DNA of 44,082 nucleotides, taken from positions 1 to 44,082 of the forward strand of contig JAMPAW010000014.1 of NCBI GenBank assembly GCA_023666975.1. The letters are read 5' to 3'. Positions 9,101-17,886 of the stretch are shown piece after piece. The notes under the pieces are model-generated. The model was not told the origin of the DNA and did not search any database. It saw nothing but the letters and a program-made list of their open reading frames with translations. The translations under genes were made by a program, and so were the position numbers. This DNA comes from Clostridium sp. (GTDB lineage Bacteria > Bacillota_A > Clostridia > Lachnospirales > Lachnospiraceae). How positions within the stretch are numbered: the stretch's first letter is position 1; every line of letters starts with the position of its first letter.

Positions 9101-11476
9101 GTTAATGTCGGTCTCCATGAGCACGTTTTTGGTATTCCCAAATACGATTCCGGTGTAGGAGAAGAAGACTGGGAGAGTAATCTTGCAGATGTATTAGCAG
9201 ATGATTATGATTTTGACCTGACAATTATGACGCTTGACGAGTTTGAGGATGCTGTCACCTATGCACAGGGAAATGACGAGGATACGGCAGAAGCCTATGA
9301 ACAGATGGCGGAGAACCTGCTCTCCTCTGATGGAAGCGGTGCCGGTGAGATATACGGAAAGCTGCAGGAATTAACGGCGGAAGAGGATGTCCTCAAAGAA
9401 GAGTTAAGGAAGATGATTGGAAATAATAGTTTCCGGATGACAACAGAATCTTATATTAACGAGATTATCGGTTACGAGAAGGACGGTGTTCCGGTTGAGG
9501 GTTCCGGCGATTATTATAAGTTCTTTATGTATAATAACGCATTCTCCAACGGTACGAATGTACCACAGTCGTTGAAGGACGCATACAATGCGTATATTGC
9601 GAAATATGATGAAGTGGTGAAACTGCGGCAGCAGTATAGATATTACATGAGAAGGTCAGGTACCGGGGAAACATGGCTGAATGCCAATTATGATATGATT
9701 GTCCTCGGATTTGCAGAGGACTTTGGCGGTAAGGATTTGAGCGCAACAGCCTGTGAACAGTTGAAGACTTATGTGGATAAGGGTGGAAGTATGTTGAATA
9801 CACATGATTCCACGACCAAATATGCGAATGCAGGTGCGGTAAACCTTACGGATAATTTGAGAAGTCTTTTCGGCATGGACCGTTTCCATGTGGTGGAGGA
9901 GAGTACGGCCACATACGTTGCAGCCAACAATTATCTTGTATATGTTAACGGCGGAAGAGAGGTTAAGGTAACCGTATCGGATACGGACATCACTTTGGAT
10001 GTGGCAGGAAAAGAATGGTCAACGGACTTAAAATCACAGACAAACGGCACAACCCATACAGATATTTCAGAAAAAGTGCAGTTAACTGTAGTTTCCGACC
10101 AGCCGGACGGTACACCGGTTGCGCTGTATACGGCAAATGATTGGGGCGGACAGGGAAATCAGGTAGCACAGACAACGGTGCAGAACGGGCAGGCGGTCTT
10201 TGAGTTGACACAGACAGCGGCAGATGCCTCCGATATCCGCTACCGGAAATTCTCCACAGCGGACAGCAGCCTGTATTTCTGGACGCAGCGGTCGACGACG
10301 ACGAATATCTATGAATGGCAGCAGTCGATAAGAACAAAAACAGGGTGGCAATCCTATACAAATTTGGGAGTTAATTCACCGGTGGGCGTGACGGATTCGG
10401 CGTTACTGTTTAATACCAGCCAGTTGAATTCATCTCCGTACAAATATGTTGAGTATGATTTTGAGGATGCGATTCACTGGAATCAGGGTTATAAATTAGC
10501 ATGGGATAGCTCATCCGGTGGAAAGGCATGTTACGGAACAAACGGTGCCTCACAGGTGAACAAGGGAATTGTCACGGTATATCCGTTTACGATCAGTACC
10601 GAGCTGCGAATTACCGGTACCCATGCACAGACTTATGCATTGGATATGGAAGATAAAGATGTGGCAGTATGGTATACGTTATCGGCCGGTTCGACGTTGA
10701 GTACGAAAAAAGGCGGCTCCCTGTTTGCGGCATCACCGCATGACGGTATGGATTCCTATTTCCTGTATTCTAAGGGAACGGTTTATTACTGCGGTGCCGG
10801 ACATTCTGTGGTCACCGGTCCTGAACGTGATAACAATGATGAGCGGCGATTGTTCATCAATGTCATTGTCAATTCCGTTCGTAATGCGGCCAGCAAGCCA
10901 AGAATTACCGTGCATGAGCCGGATACAGACGGTGAGGAGATAACGAAGAATAAGAAGGAAGGAAACATCTTCTTAGACAATGAAGGTAAGTATTATTACA
11001 ATGTCAATGAAAAAGATGAAATTCCGCAGTTTGATTTCAAAGTGAAAGTCAATTCACAGACAACACTGAAAGAAGTGTATGTATATTATGATTTAAATTA
11101 TGGTACGGAAGGCGGAGATTATCTGAATGACTATTCAAATGATAAATATCATGTGATGATTGCGCAGTACAATACGACGGCGGATGACAGTAAGAATCTG
11201 GCAGCAGGTGCATTGGCAAAACTTCGTCTGGAACTGAATGATGACGGTACAGTGAAGGATGGCGGGTATAAGAACCTTAAGCTGAAACCGGAGTATTTTG
11301 AAAGCTATGGTAATTACACTTACATCGTAATCAAAGCAGTAGACGGAAAGGGTAAAGTGGCTTATCAGCGAATTAAGATTAAACTGATTCCTACCCTGTG
11401 GGATCTGACGTTAAACGATACAGACATAGAAATCAATATTGTGGATATGTCGGACAGAGTGAAGTACCAAGTGTAA
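6140..11476 (+). CDS. Very large surface protein, probably DUF5057 family, at the end of the minor pilin operon
   Basis: The 1778-residue protein starts with a Lys-rich stretch and one hydrophobic segment (about residues 5-27), a signal peptide or signal anchor but not a prepilin signal. I see three similar openings of the form V-x-[IL]-L-x-[LI]-x-P, at about residues 74, 448 and 902. Each is followed later by a strand such as DLIYVSS, YDLVYIGG or YDMIVLGF, and then by a helix and strand ending in a Gly- or Pro-rich turn (GGSMLNTHD near 1215). This suggests three alpha/beta modules resembling glutamine-amidotransferase or ThuA-like folds, without an obvious catalytic Cys. A coiled stretch lies near 1075-1100, and the C-terminal 250 residues look beta-rich. 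The DUF5057 name comes from recall of the family and was not searched. It ends the pilin-like operon, the place PilY1 holds in Gram-negative pilus operons, so a tip or adhesin role is plausible. Confidence 0.65.
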   Translation: MSKKKLFIITSVLAVMIITASVISYSIATPGNGAKDNNEISSDVSRRGAAVATDYTSNIDLIIEASNASPAEAMNIVEILPMSNPTSTISGYVSSGMFKRYVIDENSEKTPKGVMAANMINVDTVSVGPGTSLDDSVSSSVAGVENLRDLFESADLIYVSSPGYTAYDGGSNMSEEVLNYLKTYATANSKPIIMDFVTKNDSGNVVTSKKVSDLIEVIQNNHIRFRTFLWGKLNKTTNTYTRSASAESFFTRQDSYYLSYDVSLKAANGKVLIVTNGDGSSGMGGAMRGNSDADIINWAYYGNGKPSELSYEVISPAALTTAKLDEHYDFILLENDIMATTISADIYSKLKTLSESSAYILYDYDLSSGSGGGGGIEQGANNYLQLMDLLISNSGVARYSNVFAASYGFFNSLQEAGESGITSAKGIADIINSGDYRGNGTSGKGGKKFRVLELQPCYPIDLQVAESEPNISEARITDFGLKGNYYTKPSEVLRGVTSDEVEEGTEYYAFELSKAKIVYASQQYAEKYSTTALTMNQIEIDQMSTEEFISRKEVVLETYDLVYIGGNNSALKPFSMSSLLLNGTKDTTSSLNDVFTSFDMYTHTGQLQFYRVSATHNTNVTGDMSKPYGYVAGSDNKQGTMAELNGNDLTKKKLDELLEYMNAGMPIIFEKKVTDAFIETYNVKDDRFAQLCLKNIDPDSFMYDLLEAAYTNREAPGAAINWGLDATSDAALAKADNLQKDYGNTLSDEVTVFEQKTGESLVKTYKNAPVNRPSLVLTSCPKDYVEGSKSCYNEGTLSVTAYAKPAGDDVSKPVTLQLFIDQNGNSEFTDANELADTKTYTYSEDADGVAKTTTLTYNDMDEDFYGLISWKVVANIEGTKACTVSTGYAYYPRKEDVDKKEVRILQLMPVYGDRTLVTDENVQKGEVVGTYRLTDNHSGNTNYGENDGHSLYFCKECQMVKAPAFYNIIDGGSLSQNTTGFYAETSGVNVGLHEHVFGIPKYDSGVGEEDWESNLADVLADDYDFDLTIMTLDEFEDAVTYAQGNDEDTAEAYEQMAENLLSSDGSGAGEIYGKLQELTAEEDVLKEELRKMIGNNSFRMTTESYINEIIGYEKDGVPVEGSGDYYKFFMYNNAFSNGTNVPQSLKDAYNAYIAKYDEVVKLRQQYRYYMRRSGTGETWLNANYDMIVLGFAEDFGGKDLSATACEQLKTYVDKGGSMLNTHDSTTKYANAGAVNLTDNLRSLFGMDRFHVVEESTATYVAANNYLVYVNGGREVKVTVSDTDITLDVAGKEWSTDLKSQTNGTTHTDISEKVQLTVVSDQPDGTPVALYTANDWGGQGNQVAQTTVQNGQAVFELTQTAADASDIRYRKFSTADSSLYFWTQRSTTTNIYEWQQSIRTKTGWQSYTNLGVNSPVGVTDSALLFNTSQLNSSPYKYVEYDFEDAIHWNQGYKLAWDSSSGGKACYGTNGASQVNKGIVTVYPFTISTELRITGTHAQTYALDMEDKDVAVWYTLSAGSTLSTKKGGSLFAASPHDGMDSYFLYSKGTVYYCGAGHSVVTGPERDNNDERRLFINVIVNSVRNAASKPRITVHEPDTDGEEITKNKKEGNIFLDNEGKYYYNVNEKDEIPQFDFKVKVNSQTTLKEVYVYYDLNYGTEGGDYLNDYSNDKYHVMIAQYNTTADDSKNLAAGALAKLRLELNDDGTVKDGGYKNLKLKPEYFESYGNYTYIVIKAVDGKGKVAYQRIKIKLIPTLWDLTLNDTDIEINIVDMSDRVKYQV

Positions 11477-11485
11477 TCAGGGAAA

Positions 11486-11523
11486 AAGAAGTGGTCAGAA
11501 ATGCAATTATCTGACCGCTTCTT
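11486..11523 (+). terminator. Hairpin after the pilin operon
   Basis: An uninterrupted stem of about 14 pairs with one G-U pair (arms AAGAAGTGGTCAGA and TCTGACCGCTTCTT) closes a 10-base loop just after the stop at 11476. Only a short, broken T stretch follows, so it may be a weak terminator or an mRNA 3'-end stabiliser separating the pilin operon from the next gene. Confidence 0.6.
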
Positions 11524-11555
11524 ATGCGTATAGATGAAAAAGTTAAGGAGGGAAT

Positions 11556-14500
11556 ATGATGAAAAGAAAGTTCAAAAGAATGCTGAGTATATTGTTGGTA
11601 TTCTGCATGGTGTGTTCGTCATGGGGTTTCAGCACAATTTCTTTTGCAGCAGAATCGAATGTGGATGAAGCTGCGGCAGACGAGATGACCGAAGATACTA
11701 CGGAGGATGCTGTGGACGCTGAAGCAGGTGTTGAGGATAGTGTGTTATCCGAATATGAGGTGGACGAGCTTAGGGATTTAGAGGATGTAGAGGAATCCGC
11801 TGCAAAAAGTGCAGTACCTTCGGCGGTAGAGGAAGAAGATGTGATGCCGATGATGCTGAGCTTGGAGGATGAAGAGGTCGCTGCGGAGAGTGCTGCAATA
11901 AGCATGGCAAGGAGTACAGCACCCACCGACGAGACTAAGATATCTGCGTTAATTACGGACAGTGCACTTCGACAGGCGGTTTTGAAGCAATATAATGCGG
12001 AAATGGGCAGTAGTGTTACCGATGCCAATTTCAATTATGGGCAGTTGAAGAAATATACAGGTACATTGGATTTTACCGGTATCAGTGGAGTGAAGTCGAT
12101 AAGCGGATTAGGTTCGGCTAAAGCTGCCACTTCGATTGATATCAGTGCGTTGACTGGCATCAGCGAAATTCCGGAGGAGGAATTTTACGAATGTCAGTTT
12201 GAAAGTTTTAAGATGCCTTTAACGGTAACGAAGATTGGTGATGGGGCTTTTTACGGGTGTTCAAAGCTTCAGGAAATTATTCTGCCGGATACCATGACAG
12301 TTATGGGAAATCGGGCCTTTGCCAATTGTACAAACTTAAGCAAGATTTCTTCCCAGCGTTCAAGTACGGTAAAAGCGGATACGTTACCTGTCGGTCTTAC
12401 CTCCGTGGGAACGAATGTGTTTGATTCCGCTCTCGTTCAGAAGGTAATCCTTCCGGCATTTTCAAATGGTGCCGTATTGGAACTGGCAACCGGTTTGTTT
12501 TATAACTGTAAGAGTTTGGAAGAAATTTCCATTGATAATAACATAACGGTCATTCCGGAGTCGGCATTCAGTTTTGCCGGAGTAAATGCTTCAAAAGGTG
12601 TTAAAGTGGCATTTGGTACCGGTCTGGTTAAGATCAGTGCTTCCGCTTTTAGTGATGTAAAGTTGGCGGAAGACGTTATTGATTTGTCTGATACGGCATT
12701 GACAGATATCGGCTCATCGGCTTTTGCGAAAGCGGTTAATCTAAAGACGGTTATTCTTCCGAAAAAGAATTCTGTTAAAGTATTAGGCGAATATGCTTTT
12801 GCCTGTACGGAACTTTCCACGATGTATGTATCGGGAACCGTCAAGAATAACATGATTTATGTTCCGGATACGATTGAGTCTATTGGCAAAGGCTGTTTTT
12901 ATGGAAACAAAGAGATGACAAGCGTATCCCTGTCTCCCAAACTGACTGCCATTCCGGACTATATGTTTGACGGGTGCAGCGCACTGGCAACGGTCGAGCA
13001 GCGTCAGGCAGGCAGCAGCAGCGAGGTAAAAAAGATAGGAGACTGCGCATTCAGAGGAACGGCAATTGAGAATACGGATTTTATGCTGAAGATGAATAAG
13101 CTGGAACAAATTGGTATTCAGGATGTTCCGGATAAGGCGTTTACGATTAAGAAAGGCGTTTGGGAAGGTCTTGTCGGTAAAGATGCAAAAACTTCCGAGC
13201 AGGACGTGTTATCCCTTGCTGCCGGTGGAGAGGATTCGTCGATACAAGAGGATGAGACGACGCATCAAAAGACAAACAGCAAAACAAAAAAATACTACGG
13301 AAGCGAAGTGTTCTCTGACTGTGCAAATTTAACATCGGTGAGTATTCCTGCCTCGGTGAAGGTAATTGGAACCCGTGCGTTTTATTACCGCAGTTATGAA
13401 AAGGACGGGAATGTTACGTCTGTGCCATCGGTAATTGAAGAAATCAACTGGGCTTCTGTGACCGGTACCTCCACAGTGGAGCGGAGATTATGTACAGGTG
13501 CATTTCAGGGGGCGATCAGCAAAACTGCGGAAGGGAAAATCGTTTTACCGTATGCTTCCGGGGAAACACTGGTTATTGAGAAGTTTGCTTTCGCAACAAA
13601 CGGAATGCTTGAGAGCATCCAATGTGGCAGCCAGCCGGAAAATGTGCTTTCACCTTCGGTGACCAAGATTGGAACCGGTGCGTTTTTCGATTGTATGTCC
13701 CTGCCTGCCATTACGGTTTGCGATATGGCCAATGGCGGTGCTCCGGAACTGGGAGAGATGATTTTTGAAGGCTGTGTTTCGATGAGTAAAGCGGTTCTTC
13801 CGCAATCCATTACCGAGATACCGAGACACTGTTTTTATGGGGCTCCGCTTACTTCATTTGGCATTGGAGTGAATGGAGATGGTTCCCCTGCGGCGATTAC
13901 GAAAATCGGTACGCTTGCTTTCTTCGGCAATATGTCGCAGACATGGGATTTATCGAAATATACCGGCTTACAGGAAATCGGCAGCGGAGCTTTTGCTTTT
14001 TGCGATATGATAAAAGAGGACAATGAGGAAGGCAAGGACGCTAAGATCGGTTCGGCATACGGTGCCCACGGAGGCAGTGCACAGCTTCAGAAAATGATTT
14101 TGCCGGATACATTAGGGAATACCCTTTTCATCAATACTGGTACGTTTAGTGATCAGGTAAACTTTGATACGATGGGAACAAAGAGTAAGACAACGGCCGG
14201 TACGATTTATATTCCGGACTATATGGTTGCCGGAAGTGCGCGTGCATTGTTTAGTAATACCGGTGTGAAAAAGGTGCAATGGCAGGCCGATTCGACCGGG
14301 AAGAATCCATGGACGGAAATACCGCCAATCATGTATCTTGAGTGCTCTCAGATAGTGAACGCTGAGGATGTACTGCCGCAAAAAGACTATGTCACTTCTC
14401 TGTCGGTAGGTACATTTATGGAGAGTAGTGTCAAAGAGGCTGATTTATCCCATTTTATTCATTTGGAGACAATTGGTTCAGGAACAGCGGAAAGCCCTTA

Positions 14501-17222
14501 TAATGAAGCCGGAGTATTTCAGGATTGCTATAGCCTGACGAAAGTAGTTTTGCCGCAATCCGATGCTGCAAATTTTGTAGCTTCCAAAAAGACATTTGCC
14601 ATTAGCAGTGCTAATTTGGCTTCTTCGGCGAAATTGTCCGATGTTGATCTCGGCACGCTTACCGAATTAGGTGTTAATGCATTTTGGAACAATGGTGGAC
14701 TGAAGAAGATTAACTTCCCGGATACTTTGGCAAAGATCGGACAAAATAGCTTTAACGGATGTACAGAGCTTACCACAGTAGGCTTTGGAAAGCTGAAGGA
14801 GATTGGGAATAACGCATTTCAGGGATGTACGAAACTGGTATTGACAGAAGAAAATAACCTGTCACAGGAACTGGAAAAGATTGGCGCTAATGCGTTTATG
14901 TCTGATGAAAATTTGGGGGATGCCGTGTTTGGTTCCAAATTAAAGGAAATTGGATCGGCTGCTTTCCAGAAAAGTGGTCTGCGCACGGCAGATTTTAGCA
15001 GTGCTGTTGAACTGGCGACAATCGGATCGGGTGCTTTCCAGAATACATTGCTGGAGACGTTTAGCCTTAAAAATACGAAAGTTGCTACGATTGAGTCTTC
15101 TGTCCTGACCGGCTGTGCCAATTTGACCAGGGCTGCATTTGGTGACTCCGTTGTCTATATCAAAGAGAATGCAATCAATGGCTGCCCCAAATTCAAAGAT
15201 TTGGAGATTGCGGCAACGACTACAGTAAATCGTGGAGTATTTAAGGGTGCAGCAAATGTGAATAACATCAATACGTATACCGCCAAGGACAATAAGTATG
15301 CCATTACCGTTGCTGTGACCACACCGAAAACCACCGTTATACCGTTAGGAAAGCAGACAACCCTTCCGTATTATATTTATGAAAAGGGTCTGTCCAATAT
15401 CAATACGGCACTGATTGGTCAGGGCGCTGCGGATAGCAGTGTGCAGGAGTATTTGAAACTCAGTGCGCGTTTGACAGACGGGTATTTCTGGGGAACTGCG
15501 ACAAATGATGAGGGCGGGAAATACAAAATTACTGATGAGCAGTATTTTGAAAATTTAGTCACCTCGCCTGTGGAAAAATATAATAATAAAGATGTCGATG
15601 TGATAAAGATAACGGCATTGAAGATCGGTCAATTCAACTTTGCCGTTACTTCCAGTATGTCATTTGACTGTGCCGATAAGGACAACCCGATCATTTCGTC
15701 ATCAAACTGTATTGCAGTATACAATATATCTATCGAGGAGATGAAATATCATCCGGAACTGTATAAGACATACCAGCCCAACAATAAGGATAATCTGTAC
15801 AGCAATCCGTTGAAAGATTCCGTACAGGCGGACGGCAGTATCGGAATACAGGGAGCAAGCAATAATAGTAAGGGAGGTTTCCAGTGCTATTATGATTTGG
15901 CTGCGGAAGCGGGCTTTGAAAATGCCATTGATAACTATGATGTCGTGGTAACTTCGGATAATCCGGATGTACTCTGTCCGGGCAACAGTGCGAATGCGGT
16001 ATATCTGGAAGGGGGCTACATACCTGCAAATACGACGAATACCAATAATACACCGAACAGGAATAATATGAGATTCTATCTCGCTGCCAAAAAAGTAGGA
16101 ACGGCGACGATTACCGTGTACCCGAAGGGCTATGAGAATAACCCTGACTACGGAACAGCTTTCCGGTTTGTCGTGAATGCGGATATCAATAACCTGAAAC
16201 TTGCAGTACCGAAGGATTACTCAAACTGGAATGAAGTGGGAAGCAGTTTTTCCGTATTTTCAAGCTGTACCAACGTGTATAATGAGACGGTAGAGGATAT
16301 TGCGCAGTTAGCGACGATTACGAACAGGGGTATTGTGTTTGAATCGGCAGAGCCGGAATTTGTATCTGTCGACGAACGGGGAAATGTGACAATCTTAAAG
16401 GCTGATGCCAAAAATAAAACCGTGAATGTTACGGCAACGACAGAGACTTCGGCGGGTGTCAATGCACAAAAAGTGACTGTACAGATAAAGATAAAGGGCA
16501 GCGGCACAAGTGGTACTACAGGTGGAAATGAGAATCCGAATACACCGAATACAACTCCGCCTAAGGTGAATGCTGTTGTGGAGGACAGTGCTTCTAAGAC
16601 GACAGTGGTTGTGACAAAACCAGCCCAGAAAGATTTGGAGGGCGAGGTTAAGGTGGATAAGATAAACGATACATCTGCTACTACGGTCACGGTTCCAGAT
16701 ACGGTTACAGTAAACGGAGTAAAATATAAAGTGACGTCAGTAACGGCGGGTGCGTTTGCCAATAATAAAAAGGTTCAGACCGTGGTATTGGGACAGTATG
16801 TGACCAAGATTGAGAGCGGTGCTTTTTCCGGCTGTACGTCATTGACCAGCGTTACGATTCCTGCATCGGTTACGGAGATTGGAGCAAAAGCATTTTACAA
16901 CTGTAAAAAACTGAAGACAATCACCTTTAAGGGCAGTTCCACGCTGACAAAGATCGGTGACAGTGCATTCCAGGGATGTAAAGCATTAACGAAGATTACG
17001 ATTCCGGCAAAGGTTACGGAGATTGGAGCAAAAGCATTTTATAACTGTTCAAAATTGAAAACGATTACCGTTAAATCAACCGTATTGAATAAGGTCGGTA
17101 AGAACGCATTTAAGGGAATCCATAAAAAGGCAGTTATCAAAGTACCAAAGAAAAAATATAGCGCATACAAAAAATTGTTAAAGAACAAAGGCCAGAAGAA
17201 GACGGTCAAGATTAAAAAATAG
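11556..17222 (+). CDS. Giant secreted leucine-rich repeat (BspA-like, LRR_5) protein
   Basis: The 1888-residue protein has a clear Sec signal peptide (basic start, hydrophobic core, FAAES near residue 30) and then a very acidic region (about 35-105). Many LRR_5/BspA units of the pattern I-G-x-x-A-F-x-x-C-x-x-L-x-x-[IV]-x-[IL]-P fill about residues 200-1245. About 400 residues without LRRs follow, with Ig-like character. A Gly/Thr/Asn/Pro linker lies near 1647-1675, a second compact LRR block at about 1715-1850, and a very basic Lys-rich tail at the end. BspA-type LRR proteins bind host or bacterial surface ligands. No LPXTG motif is visible, so the basic tail may hold it at the wall. AGGAGG at 11546-11551 suits ATG 11556 or the adjacent ATG 11559. 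It stands alone between a hairpin and a terminator. Confidence 0.88.
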   Translation: MMKRKFKRMLSILLVFCMVCSSWGFSTISFAAESNVDEAAADEMTEDTTEDAVDAEAGVEDSVLSEYEVDELRDLEDVEESAAKSAVPSAVEEEDVMPMMLSLEDEEVAAESAAISMARSTAPTDETKISALITDSALRQAVLKQYNAEMGSSVTDANFNYGQLKKYTGTLDFTGISGVKSISGLGSAKAATSIDISALTGISEIPEEEFYECQFESFKMPLTVTKIGDGAFYGCSKLQEIILPDTMTVMGNRAFANCTNLSKISSQRSSTVKADTLPVGLTSVGTNVFDSALVQKVILPAFSNGAVLELATGLFYNCKSLEEISIDNNITVIPESAFSFAGVNASKGVKVAFGTGLVKISASAFSDVKLAEDVIDLSDTALTDIGSSAFAKAVNLKTVILPKKNSVKVLGEYAFACTELSTMYVSGTVKNNMIYVPDTIESIGKGCFYGNKEMTSVSLSPKLTAIPDYMFDGCSALATVEQRQAGSSSEVKKIGDCAFRGTAIENTDFMLKMNKLEQIGIQDVPDKAFTIKKGVWEGLVGKDAKTSEQDVLSLAAGGEDSSIQEDETTHQKTNSKTKKYYGSEVFSDCANLTSVSIPASVKVIGTRAFYYRSYEKDGNVTSVPSVIEEINWASVTGTSTVERRLCTGAFQGAISKTAEGKIVLPYASGETLVIEKFAFATNGMLESIQCGSQPENVLSPSVTKIGTGAFFDCMSLPAITVCDMANGGAPELGEMIFEGCVSMSKAVLPQSITEIPRHCFYGAPLTSFGIGVNGDGSPAAITKIGTLAFFGNMSQTWDLSKYTGLQEIGSGAFAFCDMIKEDNEEGKDAKIGSAYGAHGGSAQLQKMILPDTLGNTLFINTGTFSDQVNFDTMGTKSKTTAGTIYIPDYMVAGSARALFSNTGVKKVQWQADSTGKNPWTEIPPIMYLECSQIVNAEDVLPQKDYVTSLSVGTFMESSVKEADLSHFIHLETIGSGTAESPYNEAGVFQDCYSLTKVVLPQSDAANFVASKKTFAISSANLASSAKLSDVDLGTLTELGVNAFWNNGGLKKINFPDTLAKIGQNSFNGCTELTTVGFGKLKEIGNNAFQGCTKLVLTEENNLSQELEKIGANAFMSDENLGDAVFGSKLKEIGSAAFQKSGLRTADFSSAVELATIGSGAFQNTLLETFSLKNTKVATIESSVLTGCANLTRAAFGDSVVYIKENAINGCPKFKDLEIAATTTVNRGVFKGAANVNNINTYTAKDNKYAITVAVTTPKTTVIPLGKQTTLPYYIYEKGLSNINTALIGQGAADSSVQEYLKLSARLTDGYFWGTATNDEGGKYKITDEQYFENLVTSPVEKYNNKDVDVIKITALKIGQFNFAVTSSMSFDCADKDNPIISSSNCIAVYNISIEEMKYHPELYKTYQPNNKDNLYSNPLKDSVQADGSIGIQGASNNSKGGFQCYYDLAAEAGFENAIDNYDVVVTSDNPDVLCPGNSANAVYLEGGYIPANTTNTNNTPNRNNMRFYLAAKKVGTATITVYPKGYENNPDYGTAFRFVVNADINNLKLAVPKDYSNWNEVGSSFSVFSSCTNVYNETVEDIAQLATITNRGIVFESAEPEFVSVDERGNVTILKADAKNKTVNVTATTETSAGVNAQKVTVQIKIKGSGTSGTTGGNENPNTPNTTPPKVNAVVEDSASKTTVVVTKPAQKDLEGEVKVDKINDTSATTVTVPDTVTVNGVKYKVTSVTAGAFANNKKVQTVVLGQYVTKIESGAFSGCTSLTSVTIPASVTEIGAKAFYNCKKLKTITFKGSSTLTKIGDSAFQGCKALTKITIPAKVTEIGAKAFYNCSKLKTITVKSTVLNKVGKNAFKGIHKKAVIKVPKKKYSAYKKLLKNKGQKKTVKIKK

Positions 17223-17227
17223 TAGAG

Positions 17228-17264
17228 ACGGTGTGGGTGTAAAAGTCCACACCGTTGCTTTTTT
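17228..17264 (+). terminator. Rho-independent terminator of the LRR gene
   Basis: A 9-bp perfect GC-rich stem (ACGGTGTGG with CCACACCGT) closes a 10-base loop and is followed by TG and CTTTTTT. It begins 5 bases after the LRR stop. Confidence 0.9.
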
Positions 17265-17283
17265 CCGGGGATGCTGGTATGAT
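17255..17283 (+). promoter_or_regulatory. Candidate sigma-A promoter for the yqeG-like/aroEK/pepP operon
   Basis: TTGCTT (17255-17260), a 17-base spacer and TATGAT (17278-17283), with TGG just before the -10 as an extended -10 element. The -35 box overlaps the tail of the LRR terminator, and the predicted start is about 30 bases before the YqeG-like start codon. Identified by pattern only. Confidence 0.55.
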
Positions 17284-17318
17284 AGGTATGCGAACAGGAA
17301 GAGCATGAGGAGGCAGCG

Positions 17319-17843
17319 ATGAATTTATTTTTTCCCAATTGCTACTACGACAAAAAAGAAGACATACCGATAGAGAAATATTATGAACAGGGATACCGGG
17401 GAATCTTATTTGATATTGACAATACGCTTGTTCCACATGACGAGCCGGTGGATGAGGCGGCAAGAATCATCGTGAGACGCTTGAAGGAGTTGGGCTTTGG
17501 CATATGCCTGATTTCCAATAATGACGAGGAGCGGGTGAAGACATTTGCTGACCCGCTGGGAGTGGAATATGTGTATAAGGCGTGGAAGCCTGCAAAGCGT
17601 GGATATCTGGAAGGGATGAAGCGGCTGGGAACGGATACGGATGACACATTGTTTGTAGGCGACCAGATTTTTACCGATATCTGGGGGGCAAACCGTGCAG
17701 GAATTTTCAGTATTCTGCTGGAGCCGATTAATCCTAAAGAGGAGATTCAGATTATCCTGAAGCGTATTCCCGAACGGTTTGTTAAGTGGCGGTACCGCAA
17801 AAAGCATGGGCTTGGCCGCAGTGAATTTGACTCGGAGCAATAG
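17319..17843 (+). CDS. YqeG-family HAD phosphatase
   Basis: The 174-residue protein has the HAD motif I FDIDNTLV (about residues 31-38) with both nucleophile and acid Asp, motif II LISNN, a Lys in the KP segment (KAWKPAKRG) and motif III FVGDQIFTDIWGAN. This short cap-less IIIA architecture and length fit the YqeG family, cytosolic phosphatases of unsettled substrate. Start ATG 17319 follows an AGGAGG site. The gene is followed 43 bases later by aroE-aroK; in Bacillus subtilis yqeG also lies close to aroE. It is probably co-transcribed from the promoter at 17255. Confidence 0.88.
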   Translation: MNLFFPNCYYDKKEDIPIEKYYEQGYRGILFDIDNTLVPHDEPVDEAARIIVRRLKELGFGICLISNNDEERVKTFADPLGVEYVYKAWKPAKRGYLEGMKRLGTDTDDTLFVGDQIFTDIWGANRAGIFSILLEPINPKEEIQIILKRIPERFVKWRYRKKHGLGRSEFDSEQ

Positions 17844-17886
17844 GCAGCTGCCCGATAAATGGAAGATAGAGAGAAGGAAAGAGAGC

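Noticed and set aside
11543..12034. Long reverse-strand frame opposite the start of the giant LRR gene
   Set aside because: Ser-rich shadow of the acidic repeat region; no ribosome site and the forward gene has a signal peptide and domain pattern.
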